From assembly GCF_022662475.1 (NCBI RefSeq), contig NZ_JAKNQQ010000005.1:186001-250000 (forward strand): 64,000 bases of DNA. Reading direction: 5' to 3'. Origin of the DNA: Sphingomonas sp. TREG-RG-20F-R18-01. Its GTDB lineage: Bacteria; Pseudomonadota; Alphaproteobacteria; Sphingomonadales; Sphingomonadaceae. Both the position numbers and the translations under genes were made by a program. Below, in pieces: positions 8,478 to 17,861 of the stretch. The notes under the pieces are model-generated. The model worked only from the letters and a program-made list of their open reading frames with translations, was not told where the DNA came from and made no database searches. Each line of letters opens with the position of its first letter. Positions within the stretch are counted from its first letter, which is position 1.

Positions 8478-9362
8478 CTACCAGAGGATTCCCCGCTCGG
8501 GCTTGACCGGCTCGGGCGCGGCATCGCCGAGCGACTGGAGCAGGTCGATCTCGACCGTCCGGCACATCGCGGTCAGCGGCAGATCGTGGACGGTGTTGGC
8601 GAACGGATCGACCAGATCGTCCCCGATCTTGAGCACCGCGAGGAACATCAACCCCGCGACCGTCGACCCGATCGGCGTGGCGAAGCCCAGCGTCTCGACC
8701 AGCCCGATCGGCAGCAGAATGCAGAACAGGCGCGCGAAGAATTCGGGGAAAAAGCGGTATTGGTTGGGCAACGGCGTGTTCTTCAGCCGTTCCATTCCCC
8801 CTTGCGCATTGGCGATATCGACCAGCACGCGCTCGATCGAAGCCTGCTGGATCGTGTCGAGCCAGCCCTGCTGGCGTGCCTGATCGACCCGCCGTCCCGT
8901 CCCGTCGAGAATACCGTTGGCGACGTTGTTGCGGGCAAGCGACGGGGCCGCTTCGTCGGGCGACAGGAAGCGGAGCGCCTCCTCGCGCGGATCCTGCTTG
9001 CGCAACTGGCAGCGCAGCACGTGGACATAGGTGATCTGGCGCAGGATGATCGCGCGCTGCAGATCGCGTCCCTCCTCGTCGGGCAGATAGCTCCGCGCGG
9101 CGCGTGACAGACTGCGCGAGGCGTTGATCATCGCGCCCCACAGGACGCGGCCCTCCCACCAGCGCTGATAGGCCGAAGTGCTGCGAAACCCGAGGAAGAG
9201 CGCGAGCGCGGACCCGAACAGCGTCAACGGAAGCGACGGCGCCTTGAACGGCAGCACGTAATACGTGACCGTCACGATCACGTCCCACACGAACAGGGCG
9301 AGCAGGGGGCGCCAGACCTCGGCGACGATCTGGCGATACCGCGGCACTGCATCGATGATCAT
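8478..9362 (-). CDS. Bestrophin-family ion channel (YneE/UPF0187)
   Basis: A 294-residue membrane protein of the bacterial bestrophin family. Homologues form pentameric ion channels. Family landmarks are the N-terminal WRPLLALFVWDVIVTVTYYV, then LFLGFRSTSAYQRWWEGRVL and a later SLSRAARSYL. The C-terminal half has a helical hairpin (FARLFCILLPIGLVETLGFA) and DDLVDPFANTVHDLPL. It converges on the regulator at 7046, with 7 bp between the stops. Ion specificity cannot be judged from sequence. Confidence 0.92.
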   Translation of the reverse strand: MIIDAVPRYRQIVAEVWRPLLALFVWDVIVTVTYYVLPFKAPSLPLTLFGSALALFLGFRSTSAYQRWWEGRVLWGAMINASRSLSRAARSYLPDEEGRDLQRAIILRQITYVHVLRCQLRKQDPREEALRFLSPDEAAPSLARNNVANGILDGTGRRVDQARQQGWLDTIQQASIERVLVDIANAQGGMERLKNTPLPNQYRFFPEFFARLFCILLPIGLVETLGFATPIGSTVAGLMFLAVLKIGDDLVDPFANTVHDLPLTAMCRTVEIDLLQSLGDAAPEPVKPERGILW

Positions 9363-9556
9363 GAACTTCCTCCGGGCAGTAGGGTGGGATGCGCGATACG
9401 GAGACGAGCGGCTGGGGTCCAGTGCGGCGCCCCCGGCATGGTGCCCACGAGTCCCGCTGGCACGCCCCGTTACGCCGTCTGGCGTGTCGCGCAGATGACA
9501 GCTATGTTATTTTTCTCCCTGCGGAACGGACCACGCCGTAAAAGGCTTCATTCCGC

Positions 9557-11014
9557 ATGGATCAGAAAAAAGCGCCCATTGTCGAAGCCTTGGCGCAAGT
9601 GGAGCGCCGACCGATCCATGGCTTCGGCGCGCCCGGGCATAATCAGGGGGCGGCGATCCCGGCCGACCTGCGCCGCCTGCTGGGCAAACGCATTTTCGCA
9701 GCGGATCTGCTGACCCCCAAGGGCCTCGACGATCGGACCGAAGGTGCGCACGTCGTCCAGCGCGCGCATGAACTCGCCGCGGACGCGTGGCAGGCGGATT
9801 TCTGCCGCTTCGTCACCGGCGGATCGACGCAAAGCCTCCACACCGCGCTGGCGGCGGTCGCGGGTCCCGGCGACACCGTGCTGTTCGCCACAAACGTCCA
9901 CAAGGCCGAACGCTCGCACGCGCTCGCGACCGGGCTCGATGCGGTGCTCGTGCCGGTGCTGATCGACGACGACTGGGATATCGACCACGGGGTCACCCCC
10001 GCCCAGCTGTCGGCGGCGCTGGCGGCGCATCCGGACGCCAAGGCGTTCGTCGTGGTCAGCCCCACCTATTACGGCGTGACGAGCGACATCGGCGCGCTAT
10101 CCACCATCTGTCACGACCACGGCATCCCGCTGATCTGCGACGCGGCGTGGGGCGGGGCGTTCGCCTTTTGCGAGCGTCTGCCGGACGATGCGCTGACCAA
10201 GGGCGCGGATATCGCGGTGTACAGCCTCCACAAGACAATGGGGTCGCTCGCGCAAGGATCGGCGCTGCTCGCCAAGGGGACGCTGGTCGACCAGCAACGG
10301 CTGTGGATGGCGTTCGAACTGTTCGAGACGACCAGCCCGTCGGTGCCGATCCTCGCGAGCCTTGATGCGACCCGACGCGACCATGCGCTCGATGGCGAGC
10401 GGATCTGGGGTAACGTGCTCGACCGCGCGGCGAAGTTGCGGCGTCGTCTGGCGCGGATACCCGGACTCCGCGTCTTCGGCGAGGAACACCTTCCTGCGGC
10501 AACGCAGCTCGATCCGACCAAGGTGCTGATCGACCTCTCCGCGCTCGGCGTGACGGGCTATGCGGTCGACGACTGGCTGGTGAAGCATCACCGCGTCAGC
10601 GTCGGGCTGTCGGATGCGCGGCATCTGCTCGCGGTGGTGTCGATCGGGACGACCGCCGCGGATGTCCGCGCGCTGGTCGGTGGGCTCAAGGATCTGGCGA
10701 AGCAGGTCGCCGCCGGCACTGCCGACCTGCCCCCCGCCGGGGTGTTTCCCGGGCTTTCGACGCTGTCCGTGACGATGGCGGCGGACCCCGAGGAAGCGTT
10801 CTTCGGCGATGTCGATCACGTCCCGATCGCGGAAGCGGCCGGCCGGATCGCCGCCGAGGTGATCGCGCCAGCGCCGCCGGGCGTCCCCCGCCTCGTTCCC
10901 GGGCAGCGGATCGAGGCGGCGCATGTCGCGTGGCTGGTCGCGAACCGTGATGCGGGGGCGTTCTTCCTCGATCCGATCGATCCGAGCGAGCGCACGATCC
11001 GGGTGGTGCGCTAA
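9557..11014 (+). CDS. PLP-dependent Orn/Lys/Arg decarboxylase-fold protein
   Basis: A 485-residue fold-type I PLP enzyme. The N-terminus has HGFGAPGHNQG, as in bacterial Orn/Lys/Arg decarboxylases. FVTGGSTQSLHTAL lies in the cofactor phosphate-binding region, and AVYSLHKTMGSLAQGS contains the PLP lysine. The C-terminal domain has AAGRIAAEVIAPAPPGVPRL and VPGQRI, as in the small decarboxylase clade (speA/cad-like short forms). The substrate (lysine, ornithine or arginine) cannot be decided. The start at 9557 is the first ATG after an upstream stretch of about 190 bp that shows nothing else. A family A repeat follows the stop. Confidence 0.87.
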   Translation: MDQKKAPIVEALAQVERRPIHGFGAPGHNQGAAIPADLRRLLGKRIFAADLLTPKGLDDRTEGAHVVQRAHELAADAWQADFCRFVTGGSTQSLHTALAAVAGPGDTVLFATNVHKAERSHALATGLDAVLVPVLIDDDWDIDHGVTPAQLSAALAAHPDAKAFVVVSPTYYGVTSDIGALSTICHDHGIPLICDAAWGGAFAFCERLPDDALTKGADIAVYSLHKTMGSLAQGSALLAKGTLVDQQRLWMAFELFETTSPSVPILASLDATRRDHALDGERIWGNVLDRAAKLRRRLARIPGLRVFGEEHLPAATQLDPTKVLIDLSALGVTGYAVDDWLVKHHRVSVGLSDARHLLAVVSIGTTAADVRALVGGLKDLAKQVAAGTADLPPAGVFPGLSTLSVTMAADPEEAFFGDVDHVPIAEAAGRIAAEVIAPAPPGVPRLVPGQRIEAAHVAWLVANRDAGAFFLDPIDPSERTIRVVR

Positions 11015-11037
11015 GGCGTACCGCCCCATCCAAAGGC

Positions 11038-11144
11038 GCTTCCCCGGCGAAGGCCGGGGCCCAGTCGAGATGGCCAAGGGTCTGAAGCGCAGGCCTCCGC
11101 TTTCTTCCGTTCCTCTCCTGGGCCCCGGCCTTCGCCGGGGAAGC
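11038..11144. repeat. REP-like doublet, family A
   Basis: Two inverted copies of CTTCCCCGGCGAAGGCCGGG, read left-in and right-out, separated by a spacer of about 55 bp. Each arm is itself a palindrome (CCCCGGCGAAGGCCGGGG). It lies between the convergent decarboxylase and folP genes, where it could act as a two-way transcription barrier. Confidence 0.85.
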
Positions 11145-11170
11145 AAACAGGGTCTCGTGCAGGGACCGCT

Positions 11171-12229
11171 TCAGCGCCCCACCAGCGCCTGGTCGCGCAG
11201 CCCGCGCCAGACGCGCACCGCCTGCACCGTCTCCGCCACGTCGTGGACGCGCAGCACCTGCACCCCCGCCTCGATCCCCTTGAGCGCGAGCGCCAGCGAC
11301 CCGCCGAGCCGCGCATCGGCGGGAGCCTCGTTCGACAGCGCGCCGATCATCCGCTTGCGGCTCGCACCCAGCAGGATCGGGCAGCCGAGCCCATGGAAGA
11401 GCGTCAGCCCGTTGATCAGCGCGAGATTGTCCGACAGGCTCTTGCCGAAGCCGATGCCGGGATCGACGATGATCCGGTCGCGCGCGACACCGCCCGCGAC
11501 GACCGCGTCGATCCGCGCGTCGAGCCAGTCGAACACGTCGGTCAGCACGTTGCCATACCCCGAACCGCCATGCCCGCCCGCCGCCGGATCGGGCGAATGC
11601 ATCAGCACCACCGGACACTGCGCCCGTGCGACCACGTCGAGCGCGCGGTCATCCCACAGCAACGCGGCGACGTCGTTGACGATCGCCGCGCCCGCCGCGA
11701 GCGCGGCTTCCATCACGCCGGCCTTTCTCGTGTCGATGGAAACCAGGGTCCCGCTCCGCGCGAGCCGCTCGACGACGGGGACGACGCGCGCGAGCTCGTC
11801 GCCTTCCCAGACGACCGGTGCGCCGGGGCGCGTCGATTCGCCGCCGACGTCGATCAGCGCAGCGCCCGCCGCCGCCATCGCAACCCCCGCCGAGGCGGCG
11901 GCGGCGGGGTCGTCGGCATGCGTCCCGCCATCCGAGAAGCTGTCGGGCGTCACGTTGAGGATCGCGGCGACCGAGGGCTGGTCGAACCGCAGCGTGCGCG
12001 CGCCGAGCGTCAGCGCGGGGCGCGGCGCGGTAATGCGCGCGTGGAGCCGCGCGGCGCGATCGTCCTGCAGCAGCCTGTCGAGCGCGGTGACGGGCACGGT
12101 GCGACGCTCCCCCGCCTCGATCACTTCATAGGCCGCGAACCACAGCATCCCCCCCGCCAGCCGCGCGACCTCGCCGTCGCGACCGACGGGCGTGTCGACG
12201 AACTGAACCGGCCGGAGGTGGAGCGTCAT
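11171..12229 (-). CDS. folP: Dihydropteroate synthase
   Basis: Condenses 6-hydroxymethyl-dihydropterin pyrophosphate with p-aminobenzoate in folate synthesis; the sulfonamide target. It has 352 residues with a ~90-residue N-terminal extension before the TIM barrel. The barrel carries ILNVTPDSFSDGG (pABA/pyrophosphate loop), DVGGESTRPGA, SIDTRKAGVMEAAL, INDVAAL, VDPGIGFGKS and LLGASRKRMIG, all diagnostic. It lies downstream of ccrM on the same strand, separated by a hairpin-forming repeat. Confidence 0.97.
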   Translation of the reverse strand: MTLHLRPVQFVDTPVGRDGEVARLAGGMLWFAAYEVIEAGERRTVPVTALDRLLQDDRAARLHARITAPRPALTLGARTLRFDQPSVAAILNVTPDSFSDGGTHADDPAAAASAGVAMAAAGAALIDVGGESTRPGAPVVWEGDELARVVPVVERLARSGTLVSIDTRKAGVMEAALAAGAAIVNDVAALLWDDRALDVVARAQCPVVLMHSPDPAAGGHGGSGYGNVLTDVFDWLDARIDAVVAGGVARDRIIVDPGIGFGKSLSDNLALINGLTLFHGLGCPILLGASRKRMIGALSNEAPADARLGGSLALALKGIEAGVQVLRVHDVAETVQAVRVWRGLRDQALVGR

Positions 12230-12249
12230 GATGTTCTCCCGTCACTCAT

Positions 12250-12283
12250 CCGTTCGTTTCTCGACTTCGCTCGAACCGAACGG
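12250..12283. repeat. Short palindromic repeat (family C), possible terminator hairpin
   Basis: CCGTTCG at 12250-12256 pairs with CGAACGG at 12277-12283 around a loop containing TCGACTTCGCTCGAAC. The sequence TCGACTTCGCTC recurs in the doublet at 25365. It sits between ccrM and folP. There is no T-run, so a terminator role is uncertain. Confidence 0.55.
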
Positions 12284-12295
12284 ACAGAGCGGCCC

Positions 12296-13608
<1,313 letters not shown>

Positions 13609-13610
<2 letters not shown>

Positions 13611-14205
13611 AGAGCAGAAGATACGCATCCGCGACCGGCCGAAAACTTCTCCGGTGGAGCGGGGTCGGCCCATGTTCGCGCAAAGCCGCCAGATGCGCGG
13701 CGCAGCCATAGCCCTTGTTCGAGGCCCATCCGTAGTGCGGATGCGATTCGGCATGGGCGAGCATGATCGTGTCGCGGGTGTGCTTGGCGACGATCGACGC
13801 AGCCGCAATCGACGTGCTGATCGCGTCCCCCGAGACCAGCGGGGTGGCAGCGTGCGTCCAGCGTGGCAAACGGTTGCCGTCGACCAGCACATGACCCGGC
13901 GCGACGCCCAATGCCTCGACCGCGAGCGTCATCGCCTTCATCGTCGCCCAGTAGATGTTGAGCACGTCGATCTCGTCGGCCTCGACGATCCCGATCCCCA
14001 CGGTCGCGCAGTCTTGCAGCCGGTCATGCAGTCGCAACCGCTCGGCGGCGGAGAGCTTCTTCGAATCGTTGATCCCGCGCGGTATGCCCTTGGCCGGCAG
14101 GATTACCGCGGCGGCGACGACCGGGCCGGCAAGCGGACCGCGGCCCGCTTCGTCCACCCCCGCAACGGGCGCGAGACAGAGCTTTTCGTGTTTGAGACTA
14201 GGCAT
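13609..14205 (-). CDS. rnhB: Ribonuclease HII
   Basis: A 198-residue enzyme that cuts RNA, including single ribonucleotides, in RNA/DNA hybrids. The N-terminal AGVDEAGRGPLAGPVVAAAV carries the first catalytic Asp-Glu pair. INDSKKLSAAER, HVLVDGNRLP and SIVAKHTRD supply the remaining family motifs. The ATG at 14205 overlaps the end of the upstream thiD fusion gene by 8 bp, so the two are in one transcript. The gene ends just before the GANTC-rich ccrM upstream region. Confidence 0.97.
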
Positions 14206-15367
14206 CGGGCAACCGCCATGGCGGAAAGCGCCGGTTCTCGCCAGCATGGTAGAGGCAGACGGTATTGCCGGCGGGATCGCGCAGCCGCGCCTCGCGCCAC
14301 AGCCACGGCCGGTCGGTCGGCGGCTGGTCGAACACCATGCCGTCCGCCTCCAGCCGGGCGACGGTGGCATCGAGATCGTCGCATTCGAGGAACACCGTCG
14401 GGCGAGCCCCCTGTTCGATCGACAGCGTCGCGCCACCCGGCGTCTCGAACCGCGCATAATGATCCGCGCGCTCGACGATCTGGCGCAGGCCGAGCGCGCG
14501 GTAGAAATCACGCGAGGCGGCAGGGTCGGTGCTGCCGAGCGTGATCTGGTTGAGCCGCCCGTCCGCGCCGAGATCGAGCCGGACCGATTGTTGCCCCATC
14601 GGGCCATGCCCCCCGCCCAGGCCCGGCGCGCCCCGCAACGCCAGCCGTACGAACGTCCGGGCCCCCGCCACCGCAGCCGACAGGCCACGCCCCTGCGCCA
14701 GCAACGTCGCGATCGCGGAGGCCAGCGTGCAGCCGGTGCCATGCGCGCTGGTGGTATCGATCCGCGGGGCGGACCAGCGTGCGATTTCGCCTTCGGGGCC
14801 GACCAGCCGGTCGATCACGTCCGGGCCTTCGCCGTGCCCCCCCTTGGCGAGCAGCGTCGTCCCGAACGTCCGGGCCAACGCTTCCGCCCCGCCCCCGGCC
14901 GAACCGCCCCCGGCCGAACCCCCCGGTGCCGCCGCCAGCAACACCGCCAGTTCGGGGAGATTGGGCGTGGTCAGCGTCGCGATCCGCATGAGCCGGGCGA
15001 ACGCCGCGATCGTCGCCGGGTCGGCGAGCATCGCGCCGCTGGTCGCGACCATGACCGGATCGAACACGATCGGCACGTCGAGCGCCGCGAGCCGGTCGGC
15101 GACGGCGTGCGCGGTCTCGGCCGAGCCGATCATCCCGATCTTGACCGCATCGGCGCCGATGTCGGACAGGCACGCCTCGATCTGGGCGACCACCATCGCG
15201 GTCGGCACCGGCATCATCGACTGGACGCCGCGCGTATTCTGCGCGGTGATCGCGGTGATCGCGGTCATCGCATGGCCGCCGAGCATCGTGACGGTCTTGA
15301 TATCCGCCTGGATGCCCGCGCCGCCGCCCGAATCCGACCCCGCGATGACAAGGATGCGCGGCGTCAT
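14198..15367 (-). CDS. thiD: Hydroxymethylpyrimidine (phosphate) kinase ThiD fused to a VOC/glyoxalase-fold domain
   Basis: A 389-residue fusion. Residues 1-~265 are ThiD, which phosphorylates HMP and HMP-P for thiamine synthesis: ILVIAGSDSGGGAGIQADIK, then KIGMIGSAE, FDPVMVATSG, TPNLPELAVLL and the anion-hole DTTSAHGTGCTLASAIA. Residues ~270-389 form one vicinal-oxygen-chelate module: LNQITLGSTDPAASRDFYRA, FETPGGATLSIEQ, then VFLECDDLDATVARLEADGM and WREARLRDPAGNTVCLYHAG. A usual ThiD ends near residue 265. A Gly/Ser linker-like insert in the kinase half (residues ~149-158) comes from a 15-bp tandem duplication. There is no stop or frameshift between the halves. The role of the VOC half is unknown. 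Confidence 0.9.
   Translation of the reverse strand: MTPRILVIAGSDSGGGAGIQADIKTVTMLGGHAMTAITAITAQNTRGVQSMMPVPTAMVVAQIEACLSDIGADAVKIGMIGSAETAHAVADRLAALDVPIVFDPVMVATSGAMLADPATIAAFARLMRIATLTTPNLPELAVLLAAAPGGSAGGGSAGGGAEALARTFGTTLLAKGGHGEGPDVIDRLVGPEGEIARWSAPRIDTTSAHGTGCTLASAIATLLAQGRGLSAAVAGARTFVRLALRGAPGLGGGHGPMGQQSVRLDLGADGRLNQITLGSTDPAASRDFYRALGLRQIVERADHYARFETPGGATLSIEQGARPTVFLECDDLDATVARLEADGMVFDQPPTDRPWLWREARLRDPAGNTVCLYHAGENRRFPPWRLPDA
14891..14920. repeat. Perfect 15-bp tandem duplication inside thiD
   Basis: Two identical copies of GCCCCCGGCCGAACC lie head to tail, followed by a partial third. They encode the GGSAG-type repeats in a loop of the ThiD domain. The unit is a multiple of three, so the frame is kept. 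This is probably a slippage product. Confidence 0.85.
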
Positions 15368-15549
15368 GCGCGGAAGGTTAGGGGAAAGTCAGGCGAAACC
15401 GCCCGCAAAAACCGCGCCGCCGGGGTTCGTCGAAGACAATTCGGCCGGGCGCGGAAAGGTTCGGGGATGCGTTGCATGGTCTGGTCAGTCTGGCACGAAA
15501 CCGGGGGTGTAGGACAGTCCCGCGCCACCGGCGACGGACCGCCGCCGCA

Positions 15550-15795
15550 TTAGCCCCGCCCGCGTGGGGCGGCCGCGCGATGATAGCGCACCGTGCCCGC
15601 CGGATGCCGCGCGAGCGCTTCGTCGACGCGCGCGGGGCGATCCATCAGTTCGCCGCCACAATTGGGGCAACGGTCGTCGAGCGCCTCGGCGCAGGGCGCG
15701 CAGAAGGTACATTCGAACGAACAGATGAACGCGCCGGCCTCGTCGGCGGGAAGATCGGTGCCGCAGCGTTCGCAGTCGGGGCGCATTTCAAGCAT
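15550..15795 (-). CDS. DUF1272 zinc-ribbon-like small protein
   Basis: An 81-residue protein with the DUF1272 pattern: MLEMRPDCERCGTDLP, then ICSFECTFCAPCAE and CPNCGGELMDRP. Eight cysteines in CxxC-type pairs suggest two zinc sites. The C-terminus is short and basic. Function unknown. The 180 bp between this stop and the thiD start hold nothing I can identify. Confidence 0.9.
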   Translation of the reverse strand: MLEMRPDCERCGTDLPADEAGAFICSFECTFCAPCAEALDDRCPNCGGELMDRPARVDEALARHPAGTVRYHRAAAPRGRG

Positions 15796-15896
15796 GGCGC
15801 GGTGTACCGTCGTCGATCGGCCGTGTCATCCCCGATGCCGGGGGCGCCGGACCGCGCCCCTCCCCTGTGCGGCGCCGAAGCCACAGCGGGGCGGCG

Positions 15897-16892
15897 CTAC
15901 TCGCGTTCGCTCAGCTTGCGCTCCCATGCGAGCGCATCGCGGACGATCAGGTCCAGGTCCGCGCGCTGCGGCGTCCAGTCGAGCGTCGCGAGGATCGCGC
16001 GATTGTCCGCGACGAGTTCCCCGGCATCGCCCGCGCGCCGGCCCTCGACCACGCGCTCGAGCTTGCGGTTGGTCACCCGGTCGACCGCGTCGAGCACCTC
16101 GAGCACCGAGAACCCCTTGCCATAGCCCGCGTTGAGCGTGTGGCTGCGGGTCGGCTCGGCCACCAGCACGTCGAGGGCCGCGACATGCGCCGCCGCGAGA
16201 TCGCTGACATGGATGTAGTCGCGCACCCCGGTGCCATCGGGCGTGGCGTAATCGGTGCCATAGACCCCGACCGTCGCGCGCTTGCCGAGCGCCGCCTCGA
16301 CCGCGATCTTGATGAGATGCGTCGCGCCGACGGTCGACTGCCCGCTCCGCCCGGCCGGATCCGCGCCCGCCACGTTGAAATAGCGCAGCGCCGCATAGTT
16401 CATCGGATGCGCGGCCGCGACATCGCGCAGCATCGCCTCGGTCATCAGCTTGGACGTGCCGTACGGGTTGATCGGCACGGTCGGGTCACCCTCGGCGACC
16501 GGCACGCGCTCGGGCGTGCCATAGGTCGCGGCGGTCGACGAGAAGATGAAGTGCTTCACGCCGGACACGACCGCACTCTCGATCAGCGCGCGGCTCGCGA
16601 CCGTGTTGTTGCGGTAATATTTGAGCGGATTGCTGACCGATTCGGGGACGATGATCGAGCCTGCGAAATGCATCACCGCGCGGACGCCATGGTGCCGCAT
16701 CGTCGCGCGGACCAGTGCATCGTCCTCGATCTCGCCGGTCACCAGCGTCGCGCGCGGGTCGACCAGCCAGTCGAACCCGGTCGTCAGATTGTCGTACACG
16801 ACGACGCTATGCCCGGCATCGAGCAACGCGAGCACCGCGTGGCTTCCGATATAGCCTGCGCCACCTGTAACGAGCACCGAACCGTCGAGCAT
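15897..16892 (-). CDS. galE: UDP-glucose 4-epimerase
   Basis: Interconverts UDP-glucose and UDP-galactose for glycan synthesis. It is a 331-residue SDR enzyme with the NAD motif VTGGAGYIGSH near the N-terminus, YDNLTTG, the catalytic Ser region FSSTAATYG, the Tyr-Lys pair NPYGTSKLM, and YFNVAGADPAG, which is typical of GalE. It stands alone, divergent from msrA with 62 bp between the starts. Confidence 0.96.
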   Translation of the reverse strand: MLDGSVLVTGGAGYIGSHAVLALLDAGHSVVVYDNLTTGFDWLVDPRATLVTGEIEDDALVRATMRHHGVRAVMHFAGSIIVPESVSNPLKYYRNNTVASRALIESAVVSGVKHFIFSSTAATYGTPERVPVAEGDPTVPINPYGTSKLMTEAMLRDVAAAHPMNYAALRYFNVAGADPAGRSGQSTVGATHLIKIAVEAALGKRATVGVYGTDYATPDGTGVRDYIHVSDLAAAHVAALDVLVAEPTRSHTLNAGYGKGFSVLEVLDAVDRVTNRKLERVVEGRRAGDAGELVADNRAILATLDWTPQRADLDLIVRDALAWERKLSERE

Positions 16893-16954
16893 AGCCGTCC
16901 CCTTTTGTCGTCCTGCGCCGTACCTATCTTAGAGCCCTAAACAAGGAGCGTATC

Positions 16955-17497
16955 ATGGCAAGCGAAGTCGCAACGCTGGCAGGCGGATGTTTCTGGTGCA
17001 CCGAAGCGGTGTTCAAGGACGTCATCGGAGTCGAAAGCGTCGAGAGCGGGTATATCGGCGGCAGCGTCCCCAACCCGACCTACAAGCAGGTCTGCGGTGG
17101 CGACACCGGCCACGCCGAGGCGATCCGCGTCACCTTCGACAGCGACCAGGTGCGCTATGGCGACATCCTCGACATGTTCTTCGCCACGCACGACCCGACG
17201 ACGCTCAACCGCCAGGGCAACGACGTCGGCACGCAATATCGCTCGGCGATCTTCCCGCATTCGGACGAGCAGGCGGAAGAAGCGCGTGCGGCGATGCAGC
17301 GAGCGGCAAAAGACTGGCCCGCGCCGATCGTGACGACGATCGAACCGCTGACGGAGTGGTATGAAGCGGAGGACTATCACCAGGATTATTGGGACAGCGA
17401 AGGGCAGCGCAATCCGTATTGCATGGCGGTGATCCCGCCCAAGCTGGCGAAGCTCCGCAAGAGCTTTGCCGAGCGGTCGAAGACGGTCTCGGCGTAA
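16955..17497 (+). CDS. msrA: Peptide-methionine (S)-S-oxide reductase
   Basis: Repairs oxidised methionine. A 180-residue MsrA with catalytic C12 in [12 protein letters not shown], the substrate pocket [20 protein letters not shown] followed by GHAEAIRV, and [20 protein letters not shown]15 and the Cys in YKQVCGG are candidate resolving residues. AAGGAGCG precedes the ATG. A repeat-rich 364-bp stretch follows. Confidence 0.97.
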   Translation: MASEVATLAGGCFWCTEAVFKDVIGVESVESGYIGGSVPNPTYKQVCGGDTGHAEAIRVTFDSDQVRYGDILDMFFATHDPTTLNRQGNDVGTQYRSAIFPHSDEQAEEARAAMQRAAKDWPAPIVTTIEPLTEWYEAEDYHQDYWDSEGQRNPYCMAVIPPKLAKLRKSFAERSKTVSA

Positions 17498-17581
17498 CGC
17501 TGGGTGCGGGCGGGGGCTGACGGTTCCCGTCCGTCTCCACGTCGCTTCCCCGGCGAAGGCGAGTCCCCTGCGAAACCACAG

Positions 17582-17672
17582 CTGTTCTCCCGCGAAGGCG
17601 GGAGTCCAGGAGTCGCGAAAACTGTAAGCTGTTGTTTTGCTCGCCCTGGATTCCCGCTTTCGCGGGAAAACA
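17582..17672. repeat. REP-like doublet, family D
   Basis: Left arm TTCTCCCGCGAAGGCGGGAG and right arm GGATTCCCGCTTTCGCGGGA form an inverted pair flanked by CTGTT/AACAG. A lone family A left end (GCTTCCCCGGCGAAGGC at 17544-17560) precedes it, and a complete A doublet follows at 17709. It lies between the convergent msrA and tsaC genes. The layout suggests nesting of one element type in another. Confidence 0.7.
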
Positions 17673-17708
17673 GCAAAGGACCGGTCGGCAGACCAACTTT
17701 TGCCGAGG

Positions 17709-17806
17709 TTTCGCGAAGGCCGGGGCCCAAGAGCGAGCCGGCTGGAAGCGAGCCCCGACCCCAGCTTGCAGATCGCCCTCTGCTGGGCCCCGGCCTTCGC
17801 CGGGGA
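17709..17806. repeat. REP-like doublet, family A, next to tsaC
   Basis: Arms GCGAAGGCCGGGGCCCAAG and GGGCCCCGGCCTTCGCCGGG. The spacer contains GCTTGCAGATCGCCCTCT, the same 18 bases found in the spacer of the copy inside tsaC (18235-18252). The shared spacer says that one copy was probably made from the other. Confidence 0.8.
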
Positions 17807-17861
17807 GGCGCGGCGGGGTGTCGTCTGGCGCTTTTCGAAACTGGCCTGCGACCGGCGCTGG

